The translations under genes were made by a program, and so were the position numbers. The notes below the pieces were generated by a model. The model had not been told where the DNA came from. It saw only the letters and a list, made by a program, of their open reading frames with translations, and did no database searches. Below are positions 8,988-18,549 of a DNA stretch of 64,000 nt, piece by piece (the stretch's first letter is position 1; each line of letters starts with the position of its first letter). The stretch lies in NCBI RefSeq assembly GCF_900637295.1, contig NZ_LR134363.1, positions 2,728,001-2,792,000 on the forward strand, written 5' to 3'. This DNA comes from Actinomyces slackii. GTDB lineage: Bacteria > Actinomycetota > Actinomycetes > Actinomycetales > Actinomycetaceae.

Positions 8988-10249
8988 GAGGCGGCTCCTG
9001 TTGACGTGCCGATGAGCTCGTCGGCTCGGGCACGGGCCCACTGCTCGACGGCGAGGATCTCCTCCAGGCCCGGCGCGGCCAGGCCCTCGTGCTCGGACAG
9101 GACCCGGGAGTCGATCTCGACGATATCGAGCCACTCCAGGCCTCCGGCGAGGAATGCGGCCACGGCCTGCTCGTTGGCGGCGTTGAGGACGGCGGGGTGG
9201 GTGGCCGACTCGGCCACGGCCGAGCGGGCCAGCCCCACGGCTGGGAAGGCGCGGTCATCGAGGGGCTCGAAGTCCCAGGCCACCGGTGAGCGCCAGTCGT
9301 TGGGCTCCACCAGTCCCGACAGGTCGGGGCGATCCGGCCAGGTCAGGCCCAGGGCGATGGGAAGGCGCATATCGGGGGGACTGGCCTGGGCGATGGTGGC
9401 GCCATCGATGAACTCCACCATGGAGTGGATGATCGACTGGGGGTGGACGACGACGTCGATATCGCCGGGCGGCACATCGAAGAGCAGGTGGGCCTCGATG
9501 AGCTCCAGGCCCTTGTTGATGAGGGTCGAGGAGTTGACGGTGACCACCGGTCCCATCGCCCAGGTGGGGTGGGCCAGGGCCTGGGCGGCGCTGACCCCGG
9601 ACAGCTCCTCGCGGGCCCGGCCCCTGAAGGGCCCCCCGGAGGCGGTGAGCACCAGGCGGCGCACCTGACTGCGGCCGGTGACCACCGGTGAGGTCATGCC
9701 CTTCTCGTGGCATCCGCTGGCCAGGGCCTGGGCGATGGCGGAGTGCTCGGAGTCCACGGGCACGACCTGGCCTGGCCTGACCATGGCCTCCCGGACCAGC
9801 GAGCCGCCCACCACGAGCGACTCCTTGTTGGCCAGGGCCAGGCGGGCCCCGCTGCCCAGGGCGGCCAGGGTGGGCCCCAGGCCCACCGAGCCGGTGATGC
9901 CGTTGAGGACCGTGTCCCCCGCTCCCAGGGCCGCGGCCTCGACGGCCTGGGCGGCGGCGTCGGGCCCGGTGAGGATGGTCGTCACCGCATGCGGGCGGCC
10001 GAGGCGCTCGGCGGCCTGGGCCAGGGCGGCGCGCATGCGGGCCTCGGCCCCGGGCTCGGTGGTGGACAGGGCCAGGATCTCGGCGGCGGTGCGGACGGCC
10101 TGGGCGGCCAGGAGCTCTGGGCGCCCGCCGCCGGCGGCCAGGGCGACCACTCGTGGCGCCTCGCGACCCAGGCGGGACACGACCTCCAGGGCCTGGGTGC
10201 CGATGGAGCCGGTGGAGCCGAGCAGGACCAGGCGGGACGTTGCTGTCAT
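8984..10249 (-). CDS. dxr: 1-deoxy-D-xylulose-5-phosphate reductoisomerase
   Basis: First committed enzyme of the MEP pathway, NADPH-dependent, 421 aa. Motifs are LLGSTGSIGTQALEVV (NADPH-binding turn), LALANKESLVVGG, VPVDSEHSAI (metal-binding Asp/Glu), TASGGPFRG, and VHPQSIIHSMVEF. I chose ATG at 10247-10249, which places the dinucleotide fold at the N-terminus. A hydrophilic insert of about 10 residues (HEKGMTSPVVTGRSQ) follows the metal site. Coupled to rseP by ATGA. Confidence 0.95.
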   Translation of the reverse strand: MTATSRLVLLGSTGSIGTQALEVVSRLGREAPRVVALAAGGGRPELLAAQAVRTAAEILALSTTEPGAEARMRAALAQAAERLGRPHAVTTILTGPDAAAQAVEAAALGAGDTVLNGITGSVGLGPTLAALGSGARLALANKESLVVGGSLVREAMVRPGQVVPVDSEHSAIAQALASGCHEKGMTSPVVTGRSQVRRLVLTASGGPFRGRAREELSGVSAAQALAHPTWAMGPVVTVNSSTLINKGLELIEAHLLFDVPPGDIDVVVHPQSIIHSMVEFIDGATIAQASPPDMRLPIALGLTWPDRPDLSGLVEPNDWRSPVAWDFEPLDDRAFPAVGLARSAVAESATHPAVLNAANEQAVAAFLAGGLEWLDIVEIDSRVLSEHEGLAAPGLEEILAVEQWARARADELIGTSTGAAS

Positions 10250-10262
10250 CGGGGCGGCGGAC

Positions 10263-10808
10263 TCACTCAACGGACAGCAGGACCTCGACCACACGGGCCA
10301 TGTAGCGGTCCACGCTGGCCTCATCGTAGGCCTTGGAGCCGCGGGCCGCGCGGAAGACGGCCGAGCGCACCTGGGAGGAGGTCAGGGTGGTGTCGGAGTC
10401 GAAGTAGCCGGCGATGCGGTCCATGAGGGCATCAACGTCCGGCTTGGCATAGCCCTGCCTGCTGGCGGGGGCGAAGCGCTCCCCCACAGGGCGCAGCAGC
10501 CGCGGGTAGAGGGTGGTGGCCAGTTGGGTGACCTGGTCCATCCAGGCCTGACGCCCGTGCTGGGACACGAAGCTGGCGCGGCGCCTCTGCATGAAGGCGG
10601 CCTCCAGGCGGTCCAGCGCCGCATCAACGGCCACGGGCTGGTAGCCGCCGGCCACGACGTCGAAGGCGACTGTGCGCACGCCCTCGGAGTCCATCTCGTC
10701 GAGCTCGCCGGCGTCGTAGATCTCTCGCGCTGTCTCGAAGTAGCGGTCGACCTGCTCGGGCCGATAGCCCGGACGCAGGAGCGCCGACTTGGGGAACATC
10801 TGACTCAT
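10263..10808 (-). CDS. DivIVA-like repeat protein
   Basis: A 181-aa soluble protein made of four loosely repeated units resembling the DivIVA N-terminal motif, each with a Gly-Tyr then [19 protein letters not shown] near 12, [14 protein letters not shown] near 54, [15 protein letters not shown] near 117, and [15 protein letters not shown] near 157. No membrane segment or long coiled coil is seen. The start overlaps the rlmN stop by 4 bases and dxr follows after 13 bases. A DivIVA-domain gene at this site is usual in related actinobacteria; a role in polar growth or division is inference. Confidence 0.7.
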   Translation of the reverse strand: MSQMFPKSALLRPGYRPEQVDRYFETAREIYDAGELDEMDSEGVRTVAFDVVAGGYQPVAVDAALDRLEAAFMQRRRASFVSQHGRQAWMDQVTQLATTLYPRLLRPVGERFAPASRQGYAKPDVDALMDRIAGYFDSDTTLTSSQVRSAVFRAARGSKAYDEASVDRYMARVVEVLLSVE

Positions 10809-12058
10809 CGCGTTGTGGCCCTCTCCTGTGTGAGTACTTCGGTCGCCAGCTGGCCGCAGGCGCCATCGATGTCACTGCCCCGAGTGTCCCTCACCGTGGT
10901 GGTGATGCCCGCGCGGCGCAGCGTGTCGACGAAGGCTTCCTGGACGCCGGGCTCCGAGCAGGTCCAGATGGAGCCGGGCGTGGGGTTGAGAGGGATGGGG
11001 TTGACATGCGCCCACCCGGTGCCGCGCCGGTTCAGCTCATCGGCGAGCAGCTGGGCGCGCCAGGCGTGGTCGTTCATGTCCTTGATGAGCGCGTACTCGA
11101 TGGACACCCGCCGACCGGTGGCCAGGAAGTAGTCGTGGGCGGCGTCCAGCAGCTCGCCGACCTTCCACTTGGAGTTGACCGGGATGAGCTCGTCGCGCAG
11201 CTCGTCGTCGGGGGCGTGCAGGGACACGGCCAGCGTCACGGCCATCCCCTCCCCGGCAAGTCTGCGAATGAGCGGGACCAGGCCCACGGTGGAGACGGTC
11301 ACCGAGCGGGCGGACAGGCCGAAGCCCTCAGGGGCGGGGTCGATGAGCCGGTGGAGGGCGGCGACGACGTTCTTGTAGTTGATCATCGGCTCGCCCATGC
11401 CCATGAAGACCACGTTGCTCAGACGGGCCGGCCCGCCGCTGAGGGCGCCGGCGGCCGAGGCGCCTGCGGCGTAGCGGACCTGCTCGACGATCTCGGCGGC
11501 GGTCAGGTTGCGGGTCAGCCCCATCTGCCCGGTGGCGCAGAAGGGGCAGGCCATGCCGCAGCCGGCCTGGGAGGAGACGCACAGGGTGGTGCGGTCCTTG
11601 TAGCGCATGAGCACCGACTCGACCCTCACCCCGTCATGGAGCTCCCACAGGTGCTTGATCGTGCGCCCTGCGTCGGCCCTCAGCGCCCGGACCTCGGTGA
11701 TGAGCTCGGGCAGGAGCTCGGCGCACATCTGCTCGCGCTGGCCGGCGGGAAGGTCGGTCATCTCCGCGGCCTGGCGGGTGAAACGGGTGAAGTAGTGGCG
11801 CGAGAGCTGATCGGCGCGGAAGGCCGGCAGCCCGGAGTCCTTGAGGGCCGCCTTGCGCCCGGCCAGGTCGAGGTCGGCCAGGTGGCGGGGGGCCTTGCCG
11901 CGCGGCGTCGGCACGGCGAAGGACAGGCGGGGGCGCGCATCCGGGGTGGTCGCGCCCTCGGGAGGCTGGTCGGTGGGCAGCACCTGGACCTGGCCCGCAG
12001 CGGGACGGGGCTCGACGGCGACGGGCCGCGCGGCGCTGCGCCGATGCGAGTGGCTCAC
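10805..12058 (-). CDS. rlmN: Dual-specificity rRNA/tRNA adenine C2 methyltransferase RlmN
   Basis: Radical-SAM enzyme that methylates C2 of A2503 in 23S rRNA and A37 of some tRNAs. The 417-aa protein has the cluster motif [14 protein letters not shown] (CxxxCxxC) in the centre, the GMGEP motif ([13 protein letters not shown]), SVSTVGLVP, and a C-terminal conserved Cys in GACGQLA that serves as the methyl carrier partner. A roughly 45-residue Pro/Ala/Arg-rich N-terminal extension precedes the family region. It lies between cdsA and the DivIVA-like gene. Confidence 0.95.
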   Translation of the reverse strand: MSHSHRRSAARPVAVEPRPAAGQVQVLPTDQPPEGATTPDARPRLSFAVPTPRGKAPRHLADLDLAGRKAALKDSGLPAFRADQLSRHYFTRFTRQAAEMTDLPAGQREQMCAELLPELITEVRALRADAGRTIKHLWELHDGVRVESVLMRYKDRTTLCVSSQAGCGMACPFCATGQMGLTRNLTAAEIVEQVRYAAGASAAGALSGGPARLSNVVFMGMGEPMINYKNVVAALHRLIDPAPEGFGLSARSVTVSTVGLVPLIRRLAGEGMAVTLAVSLHAPDDELRDELIPVNSKWKVGELLDAAHDYFLATGRRVSIEYALIKDMNDHAWRAQLLADELNRRGTGWAHVNPIPLNPTPGSIWTCSEPGVQEAFVDTLRRAGITTTVRDTRGSDIDGACGQLATEVLTQERATTR

Positions 12059-12137
12059 GAGCGGGTGCCTCCTTCGGGCTCGGTCAGTGTGCTGATGGGT
12101 GGTGCCCCGGGGCGGGCCCGGGCGACTGGCTGGTCGG

Positions 12138-13076
12138 CTAGTGGACCAGGAGACTGAAGACGTAGACCACCGGAGCCGCCACCAGGATGGAGTCGAGTCG
12201 ATCCATGATGCCCCCGTGCCCGGGGAGGAGCCGACCCATATCCTTCAGGCCGAGGTCTCTCTTGAGCAACGACTCCCCCAGGTCGCCGATGGTCGAGACG
12301 ACCACGATACAGGCTCCCAGCGCCCCGCCCGCCCACAGGGGGCCGTCCATGAGGTGCATGCAGCCCGCGCCGGTGCCCACGGCGGCCACCAGCGATCCGA
12401 TGAACCCCTCCCAGGTCTTCTTGGGCGAGACCGAGCGGGCCATGGGGTGGCGCCCCATGGTGATGCCGGCCAGCCATCCCCCGGTGTCATTGGCCACCGG
12501 CAGGGCGATGAGCAGGATGACCTTCTCCACACCCTGGGGCTGCGCGGCCAGCAGGACCGCGAAGCCCGCCAGGAAGGGGAGGTAGGTGGCGGCGAGAACC
12601 GAGGCGGCCGCCGAGGCGGAGCGGGAGCGGCGCACGGCGTCGTGCACGTCGGTGCGCGGCATGTCGGGCGCGCCGGCCTCGACGAAGGTCCCGGTGTCGG
12701 CCTCGGCCTCATCCATGAAGCACCACAGCACGCAGGCCCCGGCTGTGGCCGCGTAGGCCACGAAGGCGGCCTCCGCCCCCACCCGCCAGGCGGTGATGGC
12801 GATGCCGATCGTCCCCAGCCACAGGGGCGCCAGTGGCAGGCGGATGCCCTTGCGCGCGAAGGCCGCGGCCAGCTCCCACAGAGCCGCGCACACCGCCACC
12901 GCGGCCAGGGCGACGAAGTAGACCTTGTTGAACATCAGGGAGCCCAGCACCAGGGCGACCAGGACCGCCGCCACGGCGATGGCGGCGGGCAGGTTGCGCC
13001 CCGCTCTGCCGGTGGAGGGCAGGGGCGCGCGGTCGCGCGTGGGGGCGGGGCTCAGCAGGGCGCTCAACAGACTCAC
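12138..13076 (-). CDS. cdsA: Phosphatidate cytidylyltransferase
   Basis: Integral membrane enzyme making CDP-diacylglycerol from phosphatidic acid and CTP, the branch point for phospholipids. The 312-aa protein has about eight hydrophobic segments and the C-terminal CDS signature: [14 protein letters not shown], then [36 protein letters not shown] (overlapping pieces of the family pattern). It follows frr and precedes rlmN, as in most actinobacteria. Confidence 0.94.
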   Translation of the reverse strand: MSLLSALLSPAPTRDRAPLPSTGRAGRNLPAAIAVAAVLVALVLGSLMFNKVYFVALAAVAVCAALWELAAAFARKGIRLPLAPLWLGTIGIAITAWRVGAEAAFVAYAATAGACVLWCFMDEAEADTGTFVEAGAPDMPRTDVHDAVRRSRSASAAASVLAATYLPFLAGFAVLLAAQPQGVEKVILLIALPVANDTGGWLAGITMGRHPMARSVSPKKTWEGFIGSLVAAVGTGAGCMHLMDGPLWAGGALGACIVVVSTIGDLGESLLKRDLGLKDMGRLLPGHGGIMDRLDSILVAAPVVYVFSLLVH

Positions 13077-13107
13077 GATTCGTCGTCGGAAAAGGGGCGA
13101 GGGGTCC

Positions 13108-13665
13108 TCAGACCTCCAGCAGCTCGCCCTCCTTGGTGGCCAGGGCGGCGTCGATCTTCTCCACGAAGCGCTTGGTCAGGGCGTCCAGGTCGGCCTCGGC
13201 GCGCTTGACATCGTCCTCGCCGGCCTCGCCGTCCTTCTTGATGGCCTCCAGCTCCTTCTTGGACTTGCCGCGGATGGCGCGAACCTGGACGCGGGACTCC
13301 TCGGCGCGCGAGCGGGCGAGCTTGACGTACTCCTTGCGGCGCTCCTCGGTCAGGGCGGGCAGGGAGACCCGGATGACGGTTCCGTCGTCGGTGGGGTTGA
13401 CGCCCAGGTCGGACTCGCGGATGGCGGCGACGATGTCCTTCATGGCCGAGCGGTCGAAGGGGCTGACCAGGACGGTGCGCGCCTCCGGGATGGTGATGGA
13501 GGCCAGCTGCTGCAGGGGCGTGGGGGCGCCGTAGTAGTCCACGGTGATGCCGTTGAACATGGAGGGGTTGGCCCGGCCGGTGCGGATGGAGGCGAGCTCG
13601 CGGACGCCGGCCTCCAGGGCCTTGTCCATCCTGTCCTCGGCTTCAAGCATGACGTCATCGATCAT
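13108..13665 (-). CDS. frr: Ribosome recycling factor
   Basis: Splits post-termination ribosomes together with EF-G. It has 185 aa, the standard length, with the diagnostic RTGRANPSMFNGITVDYYG, ITIPEARTVLVSPFD and the C-terminal helix ending in AALATKEGELLEV. It lies just downstream of pyrH, the near-universal arrangement. A GGAACC-type purine stretch precedes the ATG. Confidence 0.97.
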   Translation of the reverse strand: MIDDVMLEAEDRMDKALEAGVRELASIRTGRANPSMFNGITVDYYGAPTPLQQLASITIPEARTVLVSPFDRSAMKDIVAAIRESDLGVNPTDDGTVIRVSLPALTEERRKEYVKLARSRAEESRVQVRAIRGKSKKELEAIKKDGEAGEDDVKRAEADLDALTKRFVEKIDAALATKEGELLEV

Positions 13666-13726
13666 GGGGGTTCCTTTGCTGTGGCGGTTGCGTTGCTGAT
13701 GTGGTGCGGGTGGGGTGCTGGTGGGG

Positions 13727-14479
13727 TCAGCCGCAGCTGACCAGGGTGCCGATCTTCTCCCCCAGGAGCGCCTGGGTGATGCTGCCCGGCTCGCCCATGC
13801 CGAAGACGCGCATGGTCAGGCCGTTGTCGCGGCACAGGGCGAAGGCGGAGGCATCGACCACCTGCAGGCCATCAGCCAGTGCTCGCTCGTAGGTCAGGTG
13901 CTCCAGGAGCTGGGCGTCAGGGTTGGTGCGCGGATCGGCGGTGTAGACGCCGTCCACCCCGTTCTTGCCCACGAGCAGCTCGTCGCAGCCGGTCTCCAGG
14001 GCTCGCTGCGCGGAGACGGTGTCGGTGGAGAAGTAGGGCAGTCCCGCCCCGGCGCCGAAGACGACGACGCGGTTCTTCTCCATATGGCGGATGGCGCGCA
14101 GCGGGATGTAGGACTCGGCGACCTGCCCCATGGCGATGGCGGTCTGGACGCGGGCGGGAACCCCCGCTTTCTCGATGAAGTCCTGGAGGGCCAGGGCGTT
14201 CATGACGGTGCCCAGCATGCCCATGTAGTCGGCCCGCGCCCGGTCCATCCCATGGGCGGACAGCTCGGCGCCGCGGAAGAAGTTGCCCCCACCGACCACC
14301 ACGGAGACCTGCACGCCCTGATTGACCGCGGCGGCGATCTGCTGGGCGGCGTCGGAGACCACATCGGGGTCCAGTCCCACCGATCCCCCGCCGAAGACCT
14401 CGCCGGAGAGCTTGAGGAGCACCCGCCTGGGGTGGGTGCCGTGGGCGACGCGGTCGTCGCGGACGGGGGGCTGACTCAT
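13727..14479 (-). CDS. pyrH: Uridylate kinase
   Basis: Phosphorylates UMP to UDP; amino-acid-kinase fold, hexameric in known bacterial enzymes. The 250-aa protein shows [14 protein letters not shown] near the N-terminus, [39 protein letters not shown] (split conserved regions) and the acceptor loop [12 protein letters not shown]. Between tsf and this gene lies a strong hairpin, so pyrH probably also has its own promoter within 14485-14640. Confidence 0.96.
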   Translation of the reverse strand: MSQPPVRDDRVAHGTHPRRVLLKLSGEVFGGGSVGLDPDVVSDAAQQIAAAVNQGVQVSVVVGGGNFFRGAELSAHGMDRARADYMGMLGTVMNALALQDFIEKAGVPARVQTAIAMGQVAESYIPLRAIRHMEKNRVVVFGAGAGLPYFSTDTVSAQRALETGCDELLVGKNGVDGVYTADPRTNPDAQLLEHLTYERALADGLQVVDASAFALCRDNGLTMRVFGMGEPGSITQALLGEKIGTLVSCG

Positions 14480-14646
14480 GCGCAGGGCCTCCTGGTCTGT
14501 ATCCGTGGGTTCGCAGGCGCTCGGGCCAGCCTACCGCGTTCCAGCACCGTATCAGGGCGCCAGAACCATGACCTCCCCCTCCCTGCGCCGCCCGGTCACC
14601 GTCTGGCTCGCGGTCCGCGGTGATCAACGATGCGTCCGCATGACAA

Positions 14647-14684
14647 GGGGCCCCGCACCGCCCTGAGGGCGGGGGCGGGGCCCC
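14647..14684 (-). terminator. Intrinsic-type hairpin downstream of tsf
   Basis: A near-perfect hairpin: GGGGCCCCGC pairs with GCGGGGCCCC, and the inner ACCGCCC/GGGCGGG stem encloses a short TGA loop. It starts 15 bases after the tsf stop in the direction of transcription. The T-run is weak, as usual for GC-rich actinobacteria. It may attenuate read-through into pyrH rather than fully stop it. Confidence 0.75.
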
Positions 14685-14698
14685 TCGGCGATAGGCGA

Positions 14699-15538
14699 TC
14701 AGGCGCCGACCCGGAAGCGGACGAAGCCGGTCAGCTCACCGCCGGTGGCCTCGACGACCTTGCCGACGGTGGTCTTGGGGTCCTTGGCGAAGGCCTGCTC
14801 GACCAGCACGTTCTCCTTGAAGAACCCGCCCAGGCGGCCCTCGACGATCTTGGGGATCGCCTTCTCGGGCTTGCCCTCGGCGCGGGTGGTCTCCTCGGCG
14901 ATGGCGCGCTCCTTGTCCACGACCTCGGCCGGGACGTCCTCGCGGGTGGCGTACAGCGGGGAGTAGGCGGCGATGTGCATGGCGACGTCGTGAGCCGCCT
15001 CGGCGGCCTTGGCGTCGGTGCCCACCAGCACGCCCACCTGCGCGGGCAGGTCGGGGTTGGTGCGGTGCAGGTAGAGCTCGACCTTGGGGGCCTCGATGCG
15101 GCCCACGCGGCGCACGACGATCTTCTCGCCGATGACGGCCTGCATGGAGTCGGTCAGGTCCTGCACGGAGGAGCCGTCCACCTCGACCTCGGCCAGGGCC
15201 TCGGCGTCGGTGGCGCCGGAGTCGATGGCGGCGGTGAGGACCTGGTCGGCGTAGTCGAGGAACTTCTGGTTCTTGGCCACGAAGTCGGTCTCGGCGTTGA
15301 TCTCGACCAGGACGCCGATCTGGCCGTCGGCGGCGTCGACGACCTTGGCGGCGATGAGGCCGGCCGAGGCGCTGCGGCCCTCGCGCTTGGCGATGCCCTT
15401 GAGCCCCTTGACGCGGATGATCTCGATGGCCTTCTCGGTGTCGCCGTCGGCCTCGTCGAGGGCCTTCTTGACGTCGAGCATGCCGGCGCCGGTCTGCTCG
15501 CGCAGCGCCTTGATGTCAGCGGTGGTGTAGTTCGCCAT
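14699..15538 (-). CDS. tsf: Elongation factor Ts
   Basis: Nucleotide-exchange factor for EF-Tu, 279 aa. The N-terminal UBA-like domain opens MANYTTADIKALREQTGAG, followed by the EF-Ts signature GLKGIAKREGRSASAGLIA and ETDFVAKN, the loop that contacts EF-Tu. It sits 45 bases after rpsB, the conserved rpsB-tsf operon. Confidence 0.97.
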   Translation of the reverse strand: MANYTTADIKALREQTGAGMLDVKKALDEADGDTEKAIEIIRVKGLKGIAKREGRSASAGLIAAKVVDAADGQIGVLVEINAETDFVAKNQKFLDYADQVLTAAIDSGATDAEALAEVEVDGSSVQDLTDSMQAVIGEKIVVRRVGRIEAPKVELYLHRTNPDLPAQVGVLVGTDAKAAEAAHDVAMHIAAYSPLYATREDVPAEVVDKERAIAEETTRAEGKPEKAIPKIVEGRLGGFFKENVLVEQAFAKDPKTTVGKVVEATGGELTGFVRFRVGA

Positions 15539-15583
15539 GTATGTCTCCTGGAGATTCTGTGACGGGGAGATGGTTCGAGGCGC

Positions 15584-16519
15584 TCAGGCCTGCTCAGCGG
15601 ACTCAGCGGACTCGGAGGGCTCGGCAGGCTCAGCGCCGTCCTGCTCGGCGGGTGCCTGCTCGGCCTCGGCGCCGGTCGGGCCGGCCTCAGCGGCCCCGGC
15701 GGCCTCAGTGGTCTGGCCGGCCTCTACAGCCTCGGCGCCGGCCAGCAGCTCGGCCTCCCACTCGGGAAGGGGCTCGGCCTCGCCGCCGGCGGCGACCTCC
15801 GCCTCCTCGCCGGTGCGCGCGCGGCCGCCGGAGCGAACCAGCAGGCCCTCGGCCGTGGCGTCGGCGATGACCCGGGTCAGCAGGGAGACGGCGCGGATGG
15901 CATCGTCGTTGCCGGGGATGCCGTAGGTGGCCTCATCCGGGTCGCAGTTGGTGTCGAGGATGGCGATGACGGGGATGCCCAGCTTCTGGGCCTCGGAGAT
16001 GGCCAGGTGCTCCTTCTTGGTGTCCACCACCCACACGGCGGCGGGCAGCTTGCCCATGTCACGGATTCCACCCAAGGTGCGCTGGAGCTTGTCCTTCTCC
16101 CGGCGCATCATGAGCAGCTCCTTCTTGGTGCGGCCGGAGCCGGCCACGTCGTCGAAGTCGATCTGCTCGAGCTCCTTCATGCGGTCCAGGCGGGCGCGCA
16201 CGGTGGAGAAGTTGGTGAGCATGCCGCCCAGCCAGCGCTGGTTGACGTAGGGCATGCCCACGCGCTGGGCCTGCTCGGCCACGGCGGCCTGCGCCTGCTT
16301 CTTGGTGCCCACGAACAGGATGTTCCCGCCACGGGCGACGATCTCCTTGACGAAGTCGTAGGCGGTGTTGATGCCCTCGACGGACTGCTGGAGGTCGATG
16401 ATGTAGATGCCGTTGCGCTCGGTGAGGATGAAGCGCTTCATCTTGGGGTTCCAGCGACGGGTCTGGTGCCCGAAGTGGACACCGCTCTCCAGGAGCTGGC
16501 GCATGGTCACGACGGCCAT
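15584..16519 (-). CDS. rpsB: 30S ribosomal protein S2 with long acidic tail
   Basis: Core S2 of about 240 residues: [74 protein letters not shown] tail of about 70 residues rich in Ala, Glu and Pro follows. The ATG at 16517-16519 is chosen because the family N-terminus begins there; the open upstream frame is leader. Acidic tails on S2 occur in related actinobacteria; S16 in this window has a similar one. Confidence 0.96.
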   Translation of the reverse strand: MAVVTMRQLLESGVHFGHQTRRWNPKMKRFILTERNGIYIIDLQQSVEGINTAYDFVKEIVARGGNILFVGTKKQAQAAVAEQAQRVGMPYVNQRWLGGMLTNFSTVRARLDRMKELEQIDFDDVAGSGRTKKELLMMRREKDKLQRTLGGIRDMGKLPAAVWVVDTKKEHLAISEAQKLGIPVIAILDTNCDPDEATYGIPGNDDAIRAVSLLTRVIADATAEGLLVRSGGRARTGEEAEVAAGGEAEPLPEWEAELLAGAEAVEAGQTTEAAGAAEAGPTGAEAEQAPAEQDGAEPAEPSESAESAEQA

Positions 16520-16974
16520 GAAGGTCCTTCCGTTGTGTGCCGAGAGGTTGCTCGACGCACGGTCCTTTCGGGGGATGCCGCTCAGCGGCCTCCCGGGGTG
16601 TGTTACTGGGTTGTTCCCCGTGCTCGAGCCCCGGATGTCTCCGAGGCTGTGCGGGGCCTGGCGCCCACGACGCGCAGCCACCCACCACCCGGTTGTGGGC
16701 GGAGGGACCGCGGCTGCGTCGTCCGGAAGGGACGTCCCGATCTCATCGGGTGCGGGCGCGCGAAGTCAGCCCCTGCGGCCCGCACCCGGTCAGTTCCGGG
16801 ACGATCCGCAGAATGCTGCGGGGGCGAGGCTATCACAGACCATGGTCCCCCACTGTGGCGGATTCGCTGATTCCGGGGTCATTCCGATCACCACAGGCAC
16901 GCCGCCGTCGGTGGCGCTCACAGGCCCGCGCCCTCGCCCGGGCGCCGAGGGCCGGACCGCCCCACTCTGGGGTC
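16520..16974. promoter_or_regulatory. Divergent intergenic region with possible rpsB leader structure
   Basis: 455 bases without a gene between the divergent rpsB and M23 genes. It must hold both promoters. On the rpsB side a 10-bp inverted repeat, GGGTGCGGGC at 16748-16757 and GCCCGCACCC at 16778-16787, could form a hairpin with a 20-base loop in the rpsB leader; autoregulatory S2 leaders are known in other bacteria, so such a role is possible but unproven. I could not assign -10/-35 boxes with confidence. Confidence 0.45.
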
Positions 16975-17643
16975 ATGGACACCATCACCAGGACTGGCAG
17001 GCGCCGTGAGGGACGGCTGGCGCGGACACCGCACCCGGCCTCTCCAGGCTCATCAGCCCGGCGCGGACTGTCGTTTCCCCTCCTGGCCGCGGCCCTGGCG
17101 CTGATCCTCTGGCTGGCCTGCGCGACGCCCGCGGCCTCAGTGGGGCACGGTGATGCCCAGGGCCCTTTCGCGGCCTCGGCCATGTCGGTGAGGGCGGCGG
17201 CCTCCGGGGATGATCGGGCGAGGGCGCCGCGAAGCCGCTACGGCTGGCCCACCGGAGGGCCTGCTGCGGTGGTCCAGGACTTCGATCCTCCGGCAGTGGT
17301 GTGGGGTCGGGGGCACCGCGGGGTGGATCTGGCCGCGCCCGCAGGCTCCCAGGTCCGCGCCGCAGGCCAGGGCGTCGTGGCCTTCGCGGGAGTGGTGGCG
17401 GGACGACCGGTGATCTCCATTGACCACCCCGACGGCATCCGCACCACCTACGAGCCGGTGGAGGCCAGTGTCGCCGCGGGCCAGTCCGTGGCCCGGGGCC
17501 AGGTGATCGGCACGCTCCTGGCGGGGCATCGCTCCGACGGCGTGGACGCCCTGCACTGGGGCGCCAGGACCGGGAAGAAGTCCTACGTCAACCCGCTGCG
17601 CCTGCTGAGCCCACCCGTCATCCGCCTCAAACCCGTGAGCTGA
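16975..17643 (+). CDS. Secreted M23 (LytM/peptidase) domain protein
   Basis: 222 aa: an Arg-rich N-terminus, a hydrophobic span (FPLLAAALALILWLACATPA, about residues 36-55) acting as a signal peptide or anchor, then an M23 fold near 100-210. Zinc ligands GHRGVD and the last His of ALHWG are present, but the usual first His of HxH is Ala and the YxH position reads YEP. The family is often a murein hydrolase or a division regulator; the missing residues raise doubt about catalysis. I chose ATG 16975, which leaves a sensible signal sequence. Position upstream of rpsB is typical in actinobacteria. Confidence 0.8.
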   Translation: MDTITRTGRRREGRLARTPHPASPGSSARRGLSFPLLAAALALILWLACATPAASVGHGDAQGPFAASAMSVRAAASGDDRARAPRSRYGWPTGGPAAVVQDFDPPAVVWGRGHRGVDLAAPAGSQVRAAGQGVVAFAGVVAGRPVISIDHPDGIRTTYEPVEASVAAGQSVARGQVIGTLLAGHRSDGVDALHWGARTGKKSYVNPLRLLSPPVIRLKPVS

Positions 17644-17697
17644 AAGCCCGTGAACAGATCACTCAGGAGCTGCCGCACTGCGATGGCACCGACGGGG

Positions 17698-18126
17698 CTA
17701 TCGGCCGGCGGGGTTGATCCAGTTCAGGCCGTCGAAGCGGGCGAAGTCGCTGTCGAAGGAGCAGATGCTGGTCCCGTGTTCGATGGCGAGCGCCGCCAGG
17801 TGAGCATCGGTGGTGAGATTCCCGCGCAGGTCGCCGTCGATGAGGAGTCGCCCGAGGATATCGCGGTGGCGGCCTCCCGGTGTGGGCACCCAGGCCTGGT
17901 CGGCGTCGAGCCAGTCGGTGATCAAGCCCCACGCCTCAGCCGGCGTCAGAGGACTGGCGGTCACCCGGGGATGGGTGATGATGCGCTGGAACGCCATCAG
18001 GGATGCCCACGGCAGTCCGACTCGCTCGACGCCGTTCATCGCCTCGTTCAGCCATCCCCGTGCGGTGGTGTGGAAGTGCGACCGGTCATCGACGGCGTAG
18101 AGCAGGACGTTGGCGTCGACGATCAC
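17698..18126 (-). CDS. vapC: VapC-type PIN-domain toxin ribonuclease
   Basis: 142-aa PIN domain, the ribonuclease component of a type II toxin-antitoxin pair. Acidic metal-binding residues are visible at MIVDANVLLYA (D4), in the central segment around PAEAW, and in the C-terminal LTTDAHLAALAIEHG and SFDSDFARF. The GTG start overlaps the vapB stop in a GTGA junction, so the pair is co-translated. TA pairs commonly move between genomes, and this one separates the M23 gene from xerC. Confidence 0.88.
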   Translation of the reverse strand: MIVDANVLLYAVDDRSHFHTTARGWLNEAMNGVERVGLPWASLMAFQRIITHPRVTASPLTPAEAWGLITDWLDADQAWVPTPGGRHRDILGRLLIDGDLRGNLTTDAHLAALAIEHGTSICSFDSDFARFDGLNWINPAGR

Positions 18127-18362
18127 CGCGCCTCCTCGGCGTCGTACTGATCGAGCAGCTCGAGCGTATCGGCGATGTTGGTGACATCGACCTTCAGCCC
18201 CACTGCGGCCGTGCGCTGCTGAAAGCGCGCGGGCCTCTGCTTCTGCACGAGCCCTGCACGCGCGAGTTTGTTGACGGCCTCACCGAGACCGATGTGGAGT
18301 TCCCTGCGGAGGCGTTCAGCCTCTGCGGCGACCTCAGGGTCGAGTCGCACCGTTGTTCTCAT
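18123..18362 (-). CDS. vapB: VapB-type antitoxin
   Basis: 79-aa protein with an N-terminal ribbon-helix-helix (MRTTVRLDPEVAAEAERLRR) for DNA binding and dimerisation and a C-terminal tail that should wrap the PIN toxin. An upstream extension of the frame is rejected because RHH domains begin at MRTTVR. It overlaps vapC by 4 bases. It probably represses its own promoter with the toxin. Confidence 0.85.
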   Translation of the reverse strand: MRTTVRLDPEVAAEAERLRRELHIGLGEAVNKLARAGLVQKQRPARFQQRTAAVGLKVDVTNIADTLELLDQYDAEEAR

Positions 18363-18371
18363 GTCGTCATG

Positions 18372-18413
18372 ATAGCACCATGGATGACATCCAGTCCGCA
18401 TCAGTGATGCTAT
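18372..18413. promoter_or_regulatory. Candidate vapBC operator
   Basis: Just upstream of vapB the arms ATAGCA (18372-18377) and TGCTAT (18408-18413) form an inverted repeat with a 30-base spacer in locally AT-richer DNA. RHH antitoxins usually bind inverted repeats over their own promoter. Short arms, so tentative. Confidence 0.35.
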
Positions 18414-18549
18414 ACGGTGATGCCAGGAACGAGCATGGACGGACGATGAGCTCATCGAGCGAAAACCGGCCATGACCCTGACTTCTCGGTGCCAGCACCT
18501 GTGGAGGGGAGAGCCTGTCTTGCCTCCCCGGCACTGTGATCATCTGGGC

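Noticed and set aside
7557-9668. A 703-codon open frame on the + strand opposite ispG, rseP and dxr
   Set aside because: High-GC DNA leaves antisense frames open. Its peptide is rich in Gly, His, Gln and Asp with no motif, while the minus strand encodes three clear enzymes.
14485-14640. Possible small gene between pyrH and tsf
   Set aside because: Open frames here are short, lack ribosome sites and show no composition typical of coding in this window; more likely a pyrH promoter region.
16725-16760. CCGGAAGGGA-like loop suggestive of SRP (4.5S) RNA
   Set aside because: The conserved flanking AGCAG/CAGG asymmetric loop and helix 8 are not present; it is better read as rpsB leader sequence.
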